Shown here: piece by piece, positions 8,240 through 15,708 of the stretch
Numbering within the stretch: position 1 is the first letter of the stretch
How the letters are laid out: every line of letters starts with the position of its first letter
NCBI GenBank assembly: GCA_016710325.1
Contig: JADJXK010000002.1
Coordinates: forward strand, 4,774,001 to 4,838,000
Source: Candidatus Leptofilum proximum
GTDB taxonomy: Bacteria; Chloroflexota; Anaerolineae; Promineifilales; Promineifilaceae
Direction of reading: 5' to 3'
Length of the DNA: 64,000 nt
Program-made: the position numbers and the translations under genes
Notes under the pieces: generated by a model
What the model was told of the DNA's origin: nothing
Database searches by the model: none
The model's input: only the letters and a program-made list of their open reading frames with translations

Positions 8240-8650
8240 ATGAGAGCATGGCGCAAATTTTTACTTTTGGCTTTGATGGTGTTGTTGGCCGCCTGTGGTT
8301 CTAACGGCGACACAACCCCCGAAGAATACACCATCGATGAAGCGACCGGTTTACCGCTTAATCCAGAAACGATTCCCGAGGGAGATTTTGTGGTGGAGGG
8401 AACGATTGCCAGTATGAACCTGACACCCCAGTCAGCGCCGGAGTTTGTCCTCAGGGTGCCTTCTGGGCGCACTTACCGGGTGCGTGCCCAGGCGCTGCCG
8501 GACATTTTGTACGACGATGGCGAGGCGGTTGGCGTGGCCAACTTTGTCCAGGGCATGGAGGTTCGAGCGACCATCAGCCAGGTGGTGGGTGGCCCAGAAA
8601 CGGGTAACACGCGCCAGTTTGTAACGGACGATTTGATCATTGTTCGCTAG
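8240..8650 (+). CDS. Small lipoprotein, unknown function
   Basis: A 136-residue predicted lipoprotein. The signal peptide FLLLALMVLLAAC has a clear lipobox, with acylated Cys at residue 19 followed by Gly-Ser-Asn. The mature part is acidic at first (TTPEEYTIDEATG) and then forms a compact beta-rich domain (VEGTIASMNLTPQ, FVLRVPSGRTYRVRAQ, VRATISQVVGG) resembling an OB-like barrel, which is inference. A GGAGG box sits seven bases before ATG 8240. It is convergent with the acetyltransferase gene, only five bases away. Confidence 0.75.
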   Translation: MRAWRKFLLLALMVLLAACGSNGDTTPEEYTIDEATGLPLNPETIPEGDFVVEGTIASMNLTPQSAPEFVLRVPSGRTYRVRAQALPDILYDDGEAVGVANFVQGMEVRATISQVVGGPETGNTRQFVTDDLIIVR

Positions 8651-8655
8651 AGCGC

Positions 8656-9993
8656 TTATCCCATCGGCACTACCCAGGACGGCCGTTTCGGGAACAAAAT
8701 CTTAAACAAAACGGCCGCTTCTGTGTCCCGCGTAAAGCAGTCGGGGTGGACGGTGTTAAGCGCATCCAGGGAGGCATGGCCAAAGATGAGCTGCAAGATG
8801 GTGCTGCCGGGGAAGTGAATGTCGCCATCCTCGACTACTTTTGGTTGGTAGGTGCCCACTTCTTTTAGCTGGCCATTGGCAAAAACAAGGGTGAACTGCT
8901 GTTGGTAGAGGTTTACCCTGGTTGTGCCGCTGTGTCCAGACAATACGCTCTCCGCCAGGCGTTTTTCCAGGGCGGGGGCGATGTGGTGCAAAAAGGCGGG
9001 CAGATCGGGCACACGAATGTACCAGGCATACGGCCGTCGCTGTTCCTCCAGCTGGCTGCCCAACGCCTCGTACACGGGATGCCCCTGGCTCAGCCCAAAG
9101 AAAACGCCGCGCAGCTGCTTGTCCTCTTTCTCCTTCAGCGCCTCAGCCTGCTTCTTGAGGTACCGCATCAGGAACAGCCCGACAGCGCGCCAGGAGTGGC
9201 CCGGCGCCACGCCGAGTTCCCGCACGTAGTAGCTTTTGCCAAACTGCTTGTATTCCACGTAGGCCGCGGGCTGGGGGGAAGAAGCGGCCGTTTCCACCAC
9301 GTAAAAGCTGCGCGAATACATCGAATCTGGGTGGGGGATGGTGAGCTCGTAGCGCCAGCTGGCCTCATCGCGGGCGCGCGACAGCAGGCTGCCGCGGTTG
9401 TGGGCTTCGTACAGCGTTTGCAGCAGCGGCCAATCGGCTTCGGCTGCCGGGCGCAGCCTGTATGGCTCTTCTTCAACCGGTTTGTCGTTGCCGGGCCGGT
9501 CCCATAAAAAGTCACGACCGCCGCCCAGGTCCAGGGCCATGCCGTAGCCAAACATGCGGTAATACCACGGAATACCGGTGATGGCCTGCACTAATTCACC
9601 ACGGGCGGCGCTTTTGGCGTGAACGGCCGTAAACTGTTCACGCACCAGCCCGCGCCGCCGGTAGTTGGCATCTGTGCCCACCAGCTCCGGGCGTCCTACC
9701 CCAAACGGAATCCCGTCATACAGCCACGTTTGCGAAATCAAATTCATGGAGGAGACAATCTTGCCGCCCGCGTTTTCATCCACAACTACTGTAAAATCGC
9801 TGGCAGTGGTTGTGGGGTGGTCGCCGCGCATTAAATCTTCTGTCCAGTGAGCCAGCCAGGTTTCTGGTTTCTCGGGATTATCGCTGTGAATTCGGACGTT
9901 GAACTCTGCCAGCGCTTTTGTATCGTCTGGAGTTGCCCAACGTAAAACGAGGCCTTCTCCTAAATCTTGCGGTAAGTTAAATTGATCACTCAT
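8656..9993 (-). CDS. GNAT acetyltransferase, Eis-like two-domain
   Basis: A 445-residue protein with an N-terminal GNAT domain (residues 15-160): opening strand LVLRWATPDDTKALAEF, strand FTVVVDENAGGKIVSSMNL and the acetyl-CoA loop region VGTDANYRRRGLVREQFTAVH followed by ITGIPWYYRMFGYGMALDLGG. The second half contains another GNAT-like segment (YYVRELGVAPGHSWRAVGLFLMRYL) and a C-terminal domain that may bind a lipid-like or peptide ligand (sterol-carrier-like end, FKILFPKRPSWVVPMG), as in Eis-type acetyltransferases. The acetyl acceptor is unknown. AGGA lies upstream of the ATG at 9993. Confidence 0.8.
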   Translation of the reverse strand: MSDQFNLPQDLGEGLVLRWATPDDTKALAEFNVRIHSDNPEKPETWLAHWTEDLMRGDHPTTTASDFTVVVDENAGGKIVSSMNLISQTWLYDGIPFGVGRPELVGTDANYRRRGLVREQFTAVHAKSAARGELVQAITGIPWYYRMFGYGMALDLGGGRDFLWDRPGNDKPVEEEPYRLRPAAEADWPLLQTLYEAHNRGSLLSRARDEASWRYELTIPHPDSMYSRSFYVVETAASSPQPAAYVEYKQFGKSYYVRELGVAPGHSWRAVGLFLMRYLKKQAEALKEKEDKQLRGVFFGLSQGHPVYEALGSQLEEQRRPYAWYIRVPDLPAFLHHIAPALEKRLAESVLSGHSGTTRVNLYQQQFTLVFANGQLKEVGTYQPKVVEDGDIHFPGSTILQLIFGHASLDALNTVHPDCFTRDTEAAVLFKILFPKRPSWVVPMG

Positions 9994-10337
9994 GTGGTTA
10001 TCCTAAAAAGTATTTGTTCTAGCGGTCGGAGCCGACCCTGTATTGTATGTGCATCTCTCATCTTTGGGTAATTTATTGGCACGATTTGTAAGATATTCAT
10101 TTGAAATTTTTGCCAAATCTTGACCATACCTGGACGAATATGCCACAATTTCCAAAACTTGTTGAAGAGAGTTACCTAATATAGGGGAATCTGTGTTAAT
10201 AATACCTTTTGTTTCAGTGTGGCTTGTTTTATTCACGTGGGTAACGGGCGTTTTATTGTTATTTTGGCATAAACAGCGCCAACAGCCGAAGGCTTCGCTC
10301 GCTCCCGCCACGATTCGAAAAATAACGAGGTGGAACG
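9994..10337. other. Intergenic region, no convincing gene
   Basis: This stretch is richer in A+T than its neighbours. A 116-codon open frame on the minus strand fills most of it and overlaps the peptidase start, but its translation has unusual composition, no ribosome-binding site and no recognisable motif. The segment most likely holds the divergent promoters of the acetyltransferase and peptidase genes. Confidence 0.5.
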
Positions 10338-11024
10338 ATGTTTTTTGACCCACTATTTTTGCTTTTTGCCTTGCCGGGATTACTTTTGGGCCTCTATGCT
10401 CAATCCCGGGTGAAGAGTAACTTTAATAAGTACGGACAAGTGCGCACATCACGCAATGTAACCGGTGCGGAAGTGGCGCGCCGGTTGCTTGATTCTCAGG
10501 GGCTGCACGATGTGACCGTGGAAGAGACGCAAGGGTTTCTGAGCGATCACTATGATCCGCGGGGTAAGGTGCTGCGGCTTAGCCCGGATGTTTATCGGAC
10601 GCCTAGCATCGCGGCTGCCGGTGTTGCTGCTCACGAGATGGGGCACGCTATGCAGGACGCGGGCGGTTACTTCCCCCTGCAAATTCGCAGTGCTCTGGTG
10701 CCTGCGGCTCAGTTTGGCAGCTCGCTGGCGCCCTGGTTGTTTATCGTCGGCTTATTAATCGATTCTATTGGTCTGGCCTGGGTAGGTGTGATTATGTTTG
10801 CCGCGGCCGTGCTGTTTACGCTAATTACCCTGCCGGTTGAGTTTGATGCCAGCAATCGCGCCAAGCGCTTGTTGGTAAGCGACGGTGTGCTGATTGGTGA
10901 CGAGATTAACGGTGTCAACAAGGTATTAAATGCGGCCGCGTGGACGTATGTGGCAGCGGCCGTTTCCGCCATCGGCACCTTGCTGTATTATGTGATGATC
11001 CTGGCTGGTGGGCGCCGCGACTAG
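10338..11024 (+). CDS. Neutral zinc metallopeptidase, YugP family
   Basis: A 228-residue membrane peptidase of the YugP (Zn_peptidase_2) family. The N-terminus PLFLLFALPGLLLGLYAQSRVKS is a membrane anchor; the substrate-side motif TGAEVARRLLDSQGLHDV and the zinc motif AAHEMGHAMQDA (HExxH at about residues 98-102) are family hallmarks, followed by two or three C-terminal hydrophobic segments (APWLFIVGLLIDSIGLAW, VGVIMFAAAVLFTLITLPVEFDASNRAK). The PVEFDASNRA phrase is typical of the family. A GAGGTGG box precedes the ATG. A strong terminator follows the gene. Confidence 0.9.
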   Translation: MFFDPLFLLFALPGLLLGLYAQSRVKSNFNKYGQVRTSRNVTGAEVARRLLDSQGLHDVTVEETQGFLSDHYDPRGKVLRLSPDVYRTPSIAAAGVAAHEMGHAMQDAGGYFPLQIRSALVPAAQFGSSLAPWLFIVGLLIDSIGLAWVGVIMFAAAVLFTLITLPVEFDASNRAKRLLVSDGVLIGDEINGVNKVLNAAAWTYVAAAVSAIGTLLYYVMILAGGRRD

Positions 11025-11049
11025 CCAGTCTAATCAATAAAGTGGAAGC

Positions 11050-11089
11050 AAAGAAAAACGGGATGGTTTTTGCCATCCCGTTTTTCTTT
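11050..11089 (+). terminator. Strong bidirectional intrinsic terminator
   Basis: A perfect 17-bp inverted repeat, with core CGGGATGG at 11059-11066 and CCATCCCG at 11073-11080, flanked by A5 on the left and T5 on the right, around a six-base loop. The GC-rich stem followed by TTTTTCTTT terminates the peptidase transcript. The A-rich left arm lets it also serve the minus-strand small genes that converge on it. Confidence 0.92.
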
Positions 11090-11162
11090 GGCTAGAGAAC
11101 TCGCGGCTCAGACCACCCCATCCCCTAAAACAAACCAACGTCATTGACGCCAAAGCACATAT

Positions 11163-11261
11163 TTAGCGTGGGCGCGTTATGCTCACGCCGACCACCATCC
11201 CGGTAATAATCATGATTAGCCCCAGGATGACGAGGGTTGAAAAAGCGAGATTGATTATCAT
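11163..11261 (-). CDS. Tiny single-pass membrane protein, 32 residues
   Basis: The ORF reads M-I-I-N then LAFSTLVILGLIMIITGMVV and ends GVSITRPR. It is one hydrophobic helix with a positively charged C-terminus. GGGAGGC lies about eight bases before the ATG. A second tiny membrane ORF lies 110 bases upstream on the same strand, and the bidirectional terminator lies 74 bases downstream. Two such units with good ribosome-binding sites in 330 bases otherwise lacking genes make chance unlikely. Function unknown; tiny membrane proteins often modulate larger membrane complexes. Confidence 0.55.
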   Translation of the reverse strand: MIINLAFSTLVILGLIMIITGMVVGVSITRPR

Positions 11262-11371
11262 CAGGTTGCCTCCCGTATTGTTTGACTGCCGCTAAGTGTA
11301 ACAGGCAAATCGATTGTTTACCTGACACCAATCCCACACCAGGCACACAGGGGATGATAAATGTTACAAGC

Positions 11372-11488
11372 TCAGCGCGGCGGGTTTCGAGCAATCAGGT
11401 AGATGAGCAGCATGAAGGGAAATACCAGCCCCAGAATAAAGGCGGCCAGCAATAGACCAAACAGGGCACCATAAGACAGTGTTAACAT
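11372..11488 (-). CDS. Tiny single-pass membrane protein, 38 residues
   Basis: ORF of 38 residues opening MLTLSYGALFGLLLAAFILG, continuing LVFPFMLLIYL and ending IARNPPR. A perfect AAGGAG box lies seven bases before the ATG. The layout (short polar start, long hydrophobic stretch, basic end) matches the 32-residue ORF downstream but the sequences are not obviously homologous. Two CCAATACGAA direct repeats at 11514-11523 and 11532-11541 lie just upstream and could be a regulator site. Confidence 0.6.
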   Translation of the reverse strand: MLTLSYGALFGLLLAAFILGLVFPFMLLIYLIARNPPR

Positions 11489-11720
11489 GTTGAGTATCTC
11501 CTTTTATCACATCCCAATACGAACTACCATTCCAATACGAAGTGAGTCACCACAACGTTGCCCAGTCGACGGCCGTTTGGCATTGCTGGCCAGCCTGGAT
11601 TTATCTTAGCAAATGGGGATGGATTTGCCTGACAGGCAGCGCACGAGAAGGCAACAGCAGACCTACAAACGTGGGGTTGTTGGACGTCAATTTTGGGGAG
11701 CGGGGAGGCGGAAACGGCCG

Positions 11721-13076
11721 TTACCCCTCTCCAATTTGCAGCATGTATCCCTGATTGTGCACATTGTGCAAAAAGCGCGGCTCTTTAGAATTGGGTTCGA
11801 TCTTTCGACGCAGGCGGGCAATGGCAGCAATCAGCGCTTCGTCGGAGACACCGCCCTGCGCGCTGGGCCAGCCAGCCGCAATGAGCGCATCTTTCTCCAC
11901 CACTTCACCTTCCTGCTCGTACAGCTGCTGGAAGAGACGGTATTCCAGCTGAGTCAGCCGGGGGGCGGGTTGGCCCAGCACCCAAATCTGTCGCGACGGT
12001 TCGTCAAAAAAGAGCGGTTCTTCCCAAAGCGCCTGTTGAGAAGCGATGAAGCGGGCAAAGATGGGGGAGAAGATCGCGGCATCTTCCTCACCCATCAATC
12101 CCTTAATTTGCAGCTGGGCGACAACGGTGTTGTCAACGGCCGTATCAAACGACTGCGTTTTGGCCATCAGCGTGCGCTGCTCGTGGACGCTCAGGCTGCG
12201 CCAGAGCTTTTCGCATTCCAGCTCCACGCCAGGGATTTGCAGCAGCAGCTCGGCGGCGTTGTCCTGGTTCAGCTGACCGATAAGCTGGTGCTGGGCTGCC
12301 CCCAGCAGCGCGGCGCGCAGCAGCCCGGCATGGCCGCTGGCCAGCTCGTACAGCCTGTCGCGTAGGGCATCGTTTAGCGCCAGCTTGTTGCGCCCCGCAA
12401 TGCGTTCCAGCACGGACATGGCATCGCTTTTGACGTACGGCTTTAGCCCCATGATGTTGGAGGCCAGCAGCTCGTAAAATTCTTCGCGGGCTTTGTCCAT
12501 CTCAATGAGGTTGGGCAGCAGGTCGCGGGTGAATACCAGGTAGGAAATGCGGTATTTGTACGCTTCGCGCAGGCCGCGCAGGTTGGCAAAAAAGCGCGGT
12601 TCGGCCTCCTGGTACACGTCATCAAACTGGTCAAACAGGAAAACCAGGCGGCGGCTGGATTGGGCCAACAGCACACGCAGCGCCAGCTTGAAGTAGCGCT
12701 GCACCTTGAGAATATCGTCTTGGGCGTCTAGCAGCAGCTCGTGGTAGCGGCTGATATGCTCTATATCTTCATGGGTCAGCCCCAGGCGATCCAGGTCGCC
12801 TTCCAGCAGCTCCAACTGCTCCAGGATGAGGCTGTAAATGCTGCGGTCGGAAAAGTCTGGGATGTAGTGGAAGTTGGCGCGCACGATGATTGTGCTGCCG
12901 TCCAGCTCGCCAAGGAAGTGGGCCTGAGTGTACGGATCGCGGATGTGGTTGAACAGGTTCGATTTGCCCACCCCGCTGATGCCGATGATGGAAGCCGACT
13001 CGCCAGCCTGCATCCACTTGAACAACTTTTCTGTTTCGATCTGGCGGAAACCGGGTTTTTGGGTGGTTGGGGTCAC
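11721..13076 (-). CDS. AAA/STAND-type ATPase with C-terminal OmpR-like winged helix
   Basis: A 451-residue protein if started at GTG 13076, placed eight bases from an AAGGAG box; two other starts upstream in frame fit the box less well. Domains: P-loop ATPase (Walker A GISGVGKS, residues 32-39; Walker B RLVFLFDQFDD, with sensor-like YLVFTRDLLPN), a helical middle domain, and a last 100 residues forming an OmpR/PhoB-type winged helix (LTQLEYRLFQQLYEQEG, the recognition helix near IAAIARLRRKIEP, and the wing RFLHNVHNQGYML). This is a STAND-like switch with its own DNA- or protein-binding output. It follows the receiver/SIR2 gene on the same strand with a 115-base gap and is probably part of that signalling cassette. 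Confidence 0.8.
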   Translation of the reverse strand: MTPTTQKPGFRQIETEKLFKWMQAGESASIIGISGVGKSNLFNHIRDPYTQAHFLGELDGSTIIVRANFHYIPDFSDRSIYSLILEQLELLEGDLDRLGLTHEDIEHISRYHELLLDAQDDILKVQRYFKLALRVLLAQSSRRLVFLFDQFDDVYQEAEPRFFANLRGLREAYKYRISYLVFTRDLLPNLIEMDKAREEFYELLASNIMGLKPYVKSDAMSVLERIAGRNKLALNDALRDRLYELASGHAGLLRAALLGAAQHQLIGQLNQDNAAELLLQIPGVELECEKLWRSLSVHEQRTLMAKTQSFDTAVDNTVVAQLQIKGLMGEEDAAIFSPIFARFIASQQALWEEPLFFDEPSRQIWVLGQPAPRLTQLEYRLFQQLYEQEGEVVEKDALIAAGWPSAQGGVSDEALIAAIARLRRKIEPNSKEPRFLHNVHNQGYMLQIGEG

Positions 13077-13079
13077 AGA

Positions 13080-13150
13080 CACTTCTCCTTCGTAAATAGG
13101 ACACAGATAAACGCAGATGGACACAGATAAAATCTTGCAAATCTGTTGAT
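13080..13150. repeat. Dispersed ACACAGAT-type intergenic repeat
   Basis: Contains repeated ACACAGATAAACGCAGAT and GACACAGATAAAATC phrases, followed by AAATCTGTTGATTTTC. The same type of sequence lies at 25245-25320, where it is more complete and forms an inverted repeat. It occupies the gap between the AAA ATPase and the receiver/SIR2 gene. Confidence 0.5.
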
Positions 13151-13191
13151 TTTCATTCTTGGTGTTGTGCCACTCATGAGGTTTCCTTCGA

Positions 13192-15708
13192 TCAATCTTG
13201 TGGCAGGCCGGGGATTTCCTGGCCTTCGTAGTTGGTGAGGGTGAACAGCACTTTTAGCAGCTGGCCTGGTGTATCGGGCAGCACGCGGAAATCGAGGTTG
13301 CGGTAGACGTCTTGCTCTTCTTCGGAGATGTCGCCGCCAGCCAGCCAGACGAGGCCGTTGGCGGTGGCGGGCTGGCAGTATTGGTAAGCGGCCATGAGCT
13401 CATCTTCGGAGGGACACAGCATGAGCAAGAAGGCGCCTTGTTGAACGGCCGTTGCCAGCTGCTGCCATAATTCCGTTACCCGGCTAATCGTTTTCTGCTG
13501 GCGATGATCATATTCGGTGATGGGCAGCCGGTCGGGGTCGGTGTCTGGTTCGCGGGCGTTGAGCGAGCCGTAAAGTTTATAAATGAGAGCGTCCCCTTGC
13601 GTTTCAGGACATCTTTCGCAGGCCTTTAGCTGAATGGTGAACGACTCCCCTTTTTCCTGGTAAGCCTGCTCCAGGTAGGTATGCTGGTTGGTGGTGTAAA
13701 TGGTATTCCAGGGCAGCTTGGCGGCGGCACGGTAGAGCGACGGCCGTTTCCCCGGCGCATAATACTCGATGTGTTTTTGAATCAGCCGCTTGCGGTTGCC
13801 CATCCGGTTGATGTAAAAGGCAAACAGCTTGGTATGCCTGTCGGTGAGCGAGGTGGAAATATCAACCTCTTTCATTAGCTGGAGGGCAAGCTGCTGGTTG
13901 TTGGGCCAGTCGGTGTTGCGCGGTACGGCCGAACCGATGAACAGAATCACGTTGTCCTTGCCCAGGTTTTCGGCCAGAAAACGCTGCTGGGCGCTGGCCA
14001 TCATCAGCGCCGGGGCAAAGAAGCTGCTGTCTTCGGCAAAGGTGGCCTGGCTGATCGGCACCGGCTCCCGGTACATCTCGATGACGCGAGTGGGCGACGG
14101 CCGTCCTGCCAGCCGGTCCATCTCCTCACACAACATCACCGCCGAGTGCATCGCCTGGAGCTTGCGATTTTCTGAGATGTGCCGCAGGCGCACCACGTTT
14201 AACGTGCCCATAAGCTGGCTGAGCAGATATTCCTTGCGGGCGTCGTTTTCCGTGGTGTTGTAATTGCTGGCATACTTGTGCGCCAGCTGGCGTAGGGCAA
14301 AAATAACTTCAGCTGCTTTGCGCGCATCTTTAGAGAAGGAAGGTGGCAAAATGGGCGGCTGATTCTGCCGGTCGGCCTCCAGCAGCGCCTCTTCCAGGTG
14401 CAAAAAGTCGGTCAGGCTGAGCAAGGACATAAGCCGGTATTTTATATCGCTTTCCAGGATGACAAAGTCGCGCAAAATGTGGCTCTTGAAGGTGCGGTAA
14501 AAGTCTATCAGCCAGCACTTGCCCGATTCATCCACCATGATGTTGCGCCCGGTCAGGTCGCCGTGGGTGATGGTTTTATGCACCTGCATCACACACTCTT
14601 CGCGGTGGGTGTCCAGCCAGGCGATGGGGTTGAGCACTTTTTCCTTGCCGGGAGTCAGCTGGATGAACGCGGCTTCAGGGTCCAGCTCAGGCAGCACAAC
14701 CTGGATGCGGCCGATCAACTTCTTACGGTCCAGCTGAAACGCTTCGTAATACAGGGTGCGCAGGTCGGCCAGCACGCGCTCCGGGTTGGCAAACCAGTAG
14801 CGGTAAGTTTGCTCAAACAGCTCACGCAGGCTGGCAATAATGTGGCGGGCGTCGCTGCGCTGGTAAAAATCATCGAACTCTTTGAGGGCCACGCCTTGCT
14901 CCTCGGCGAAGGTGTAGAGGAGGGTGCCCAGGTGGCGCGAGTAATGCACGTCGGCCTGGGTGACGGCGTTGGCCGTGAGGAAATGTTTGACGTTGGCTTC
15001 GTAATGGCGCTGTTCCGTTTCTACCTTGTCTTTCCGGCCGACTTTGGCCACGTAGGAGCGCCCCAGGCCGCCGTTCCAGGTAGGCTGGATGCGCACGACG
15101 GCCGCGCCGGTGAGCCCAGGTTTGAGCTTGCTCACAAACAGGCTGCGGGCATCGACAAACAGTTTGCCAAATAAATCCCGCACTTGAGGGGTGAGGAGCT
15201 TGGTAGACGGCCGTTCCGCCATCGACCAGTTTACATCTTCCGCCACATCTTCCAACACGTTTAGCGAATCACTGACATAGTCCAGATTGAAATTAATTTT
15301 GATTTTACTGGCGCGCAGCTCGTTGACGGTCGTAAGCAAGTATCGAAGATAACCCGCTTCTTTGATAATCAACTTGTCGGCCTTCAGGTCCCAGGCCTTT
15401 AGCGCATATTGATGATGTGCCGTTAAAACGATGGTGGGCATGATTTCCCGCAGTTGCAGCTGCTCAATATCTTCCAGAAGCTGCAACCCTTCCGTGTTTT
15501 CTGGGTCTTCATCCACCAGCCTGATGTCTATGATTGCCAGATGGAAGTGGTCGGTTTCCAGGGCGGATTTGGCTTCACGGTAAGACGTCGCCAGACGAAC
15601 CACATACCCTTCTTCCTTCAGCCAGCGGGCGATGGGATCGTATGAACTTTCATCATCCTCTACCAGCAAGATGCGAAACTGATGTGTCATCATTATTGGT
15701 TCAGGCAT
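13192..15708 (-). CDS. Response regulator fusion: receiver, TCAD9-like kinase fold, SIR2-like
   Basis: An 838-residue three-part protein. Residues 10-135 are a receiver domain with acidic pocket VEDDE and phospho-acceptor Asp61 in LAIIDIRL, plus Thr in TIVLTAHH and Lys in LIIKEAG. Residues about 190-470 are an aminoglycoside-phosphotransferase-like fold of the type called TCAD9 in predicted conflict systems: THGDLTGRNIMVD, then WLIDFYRT and RDFVILESDIKYR. Residues about 570-760 look like a SIR2-type Rossmann domain (VILFIGSAVPR, WNTIYTTNQHTYLE, YKLYGSLN). The usual catalytic His of the KLHG motif is Tyr here and the TNxD Asp is also changed, so NADase activity is doubtful. The ATG overlaps the kinase stop by eight bases (ATGCCTGA), so it is the translationally coupled partner of the upstream histidine kinase. 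Confidence 0.8.
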   Translation of the reverse strand: MPEPIMMTHQFRILLVEDDESSYDPIARWLKEEGYVVRLATSYREAKSALETDHFHLAIIDIRLVDEDPENTEGLQLLEDIEQLQLREIMPTIVLTAHHQYALKAWDLKADKLIIKEAGYLRYLLTTVNELRASKIKINFNLDYVSDSLNVLEDVAEDVNWSMAERPSTKLLTPQVRDLFGKLFVDARSLFVSKLKPGLTGAAVVRIQPTWNGGLGRSYVAKVGRKDKVETEQRHYEANVKHFLTANAVTQADVHYSRHLGTLLYTFAEEQGVALKEFDDFYQRSDARHIIASLRELFEQTYRYWFANPERVLADLRTLYYEAFQLDRKKLIGRIQVVLPELDPEAAFIQLTPGKEKVLNPIAWLDTHREECVMQVHKTITHGDLTGRNIMVDESGKCWLIDFYRTFKSHILRDFVILESDIKYRLMSLLSLTDFLHLEEALLEADRQNQPPILPPSFSKDARKAAEVIFALRQLAHKYASNYNTTENDARKEYLLSQLMGTLNVVRLRHISENRKLQAMHSAVMLCEEMDRLAGRPSPTRVIEMYREPVPISQATFAEDSSFFAPALMMASAQQRFLAENLGKDNVILFIGSAVPRNTDWPNNQQLALQLMKEVDISTSLTDRHTKLFAFYINRMGNRKRLIQKHIEYYAPGKRPSLYRAAAKLPWNTIYTTNQHTYLEQAYQEKGESFTIQLKACERCPETQGDALIYKLYGSLNAREPDTDPDRLPITEYDHRQQKTISRVTELWQQLATAVQQGAFLLMLCPSEDELMAAYQYCQPATANGLVWLAGGDISEEEQDVYRNLDFRVLPDTPGQLLKVLFTLTNYEGQEIPGLPQD

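Noticed and set aside
10003..10353. 116-codon minus-strand frame before the YugP-type peptidase
   Set aside because: Overlaps the peptidase start, lacks a ribosome-binding site and has unusual composition. Kept only as intergenic DNA.
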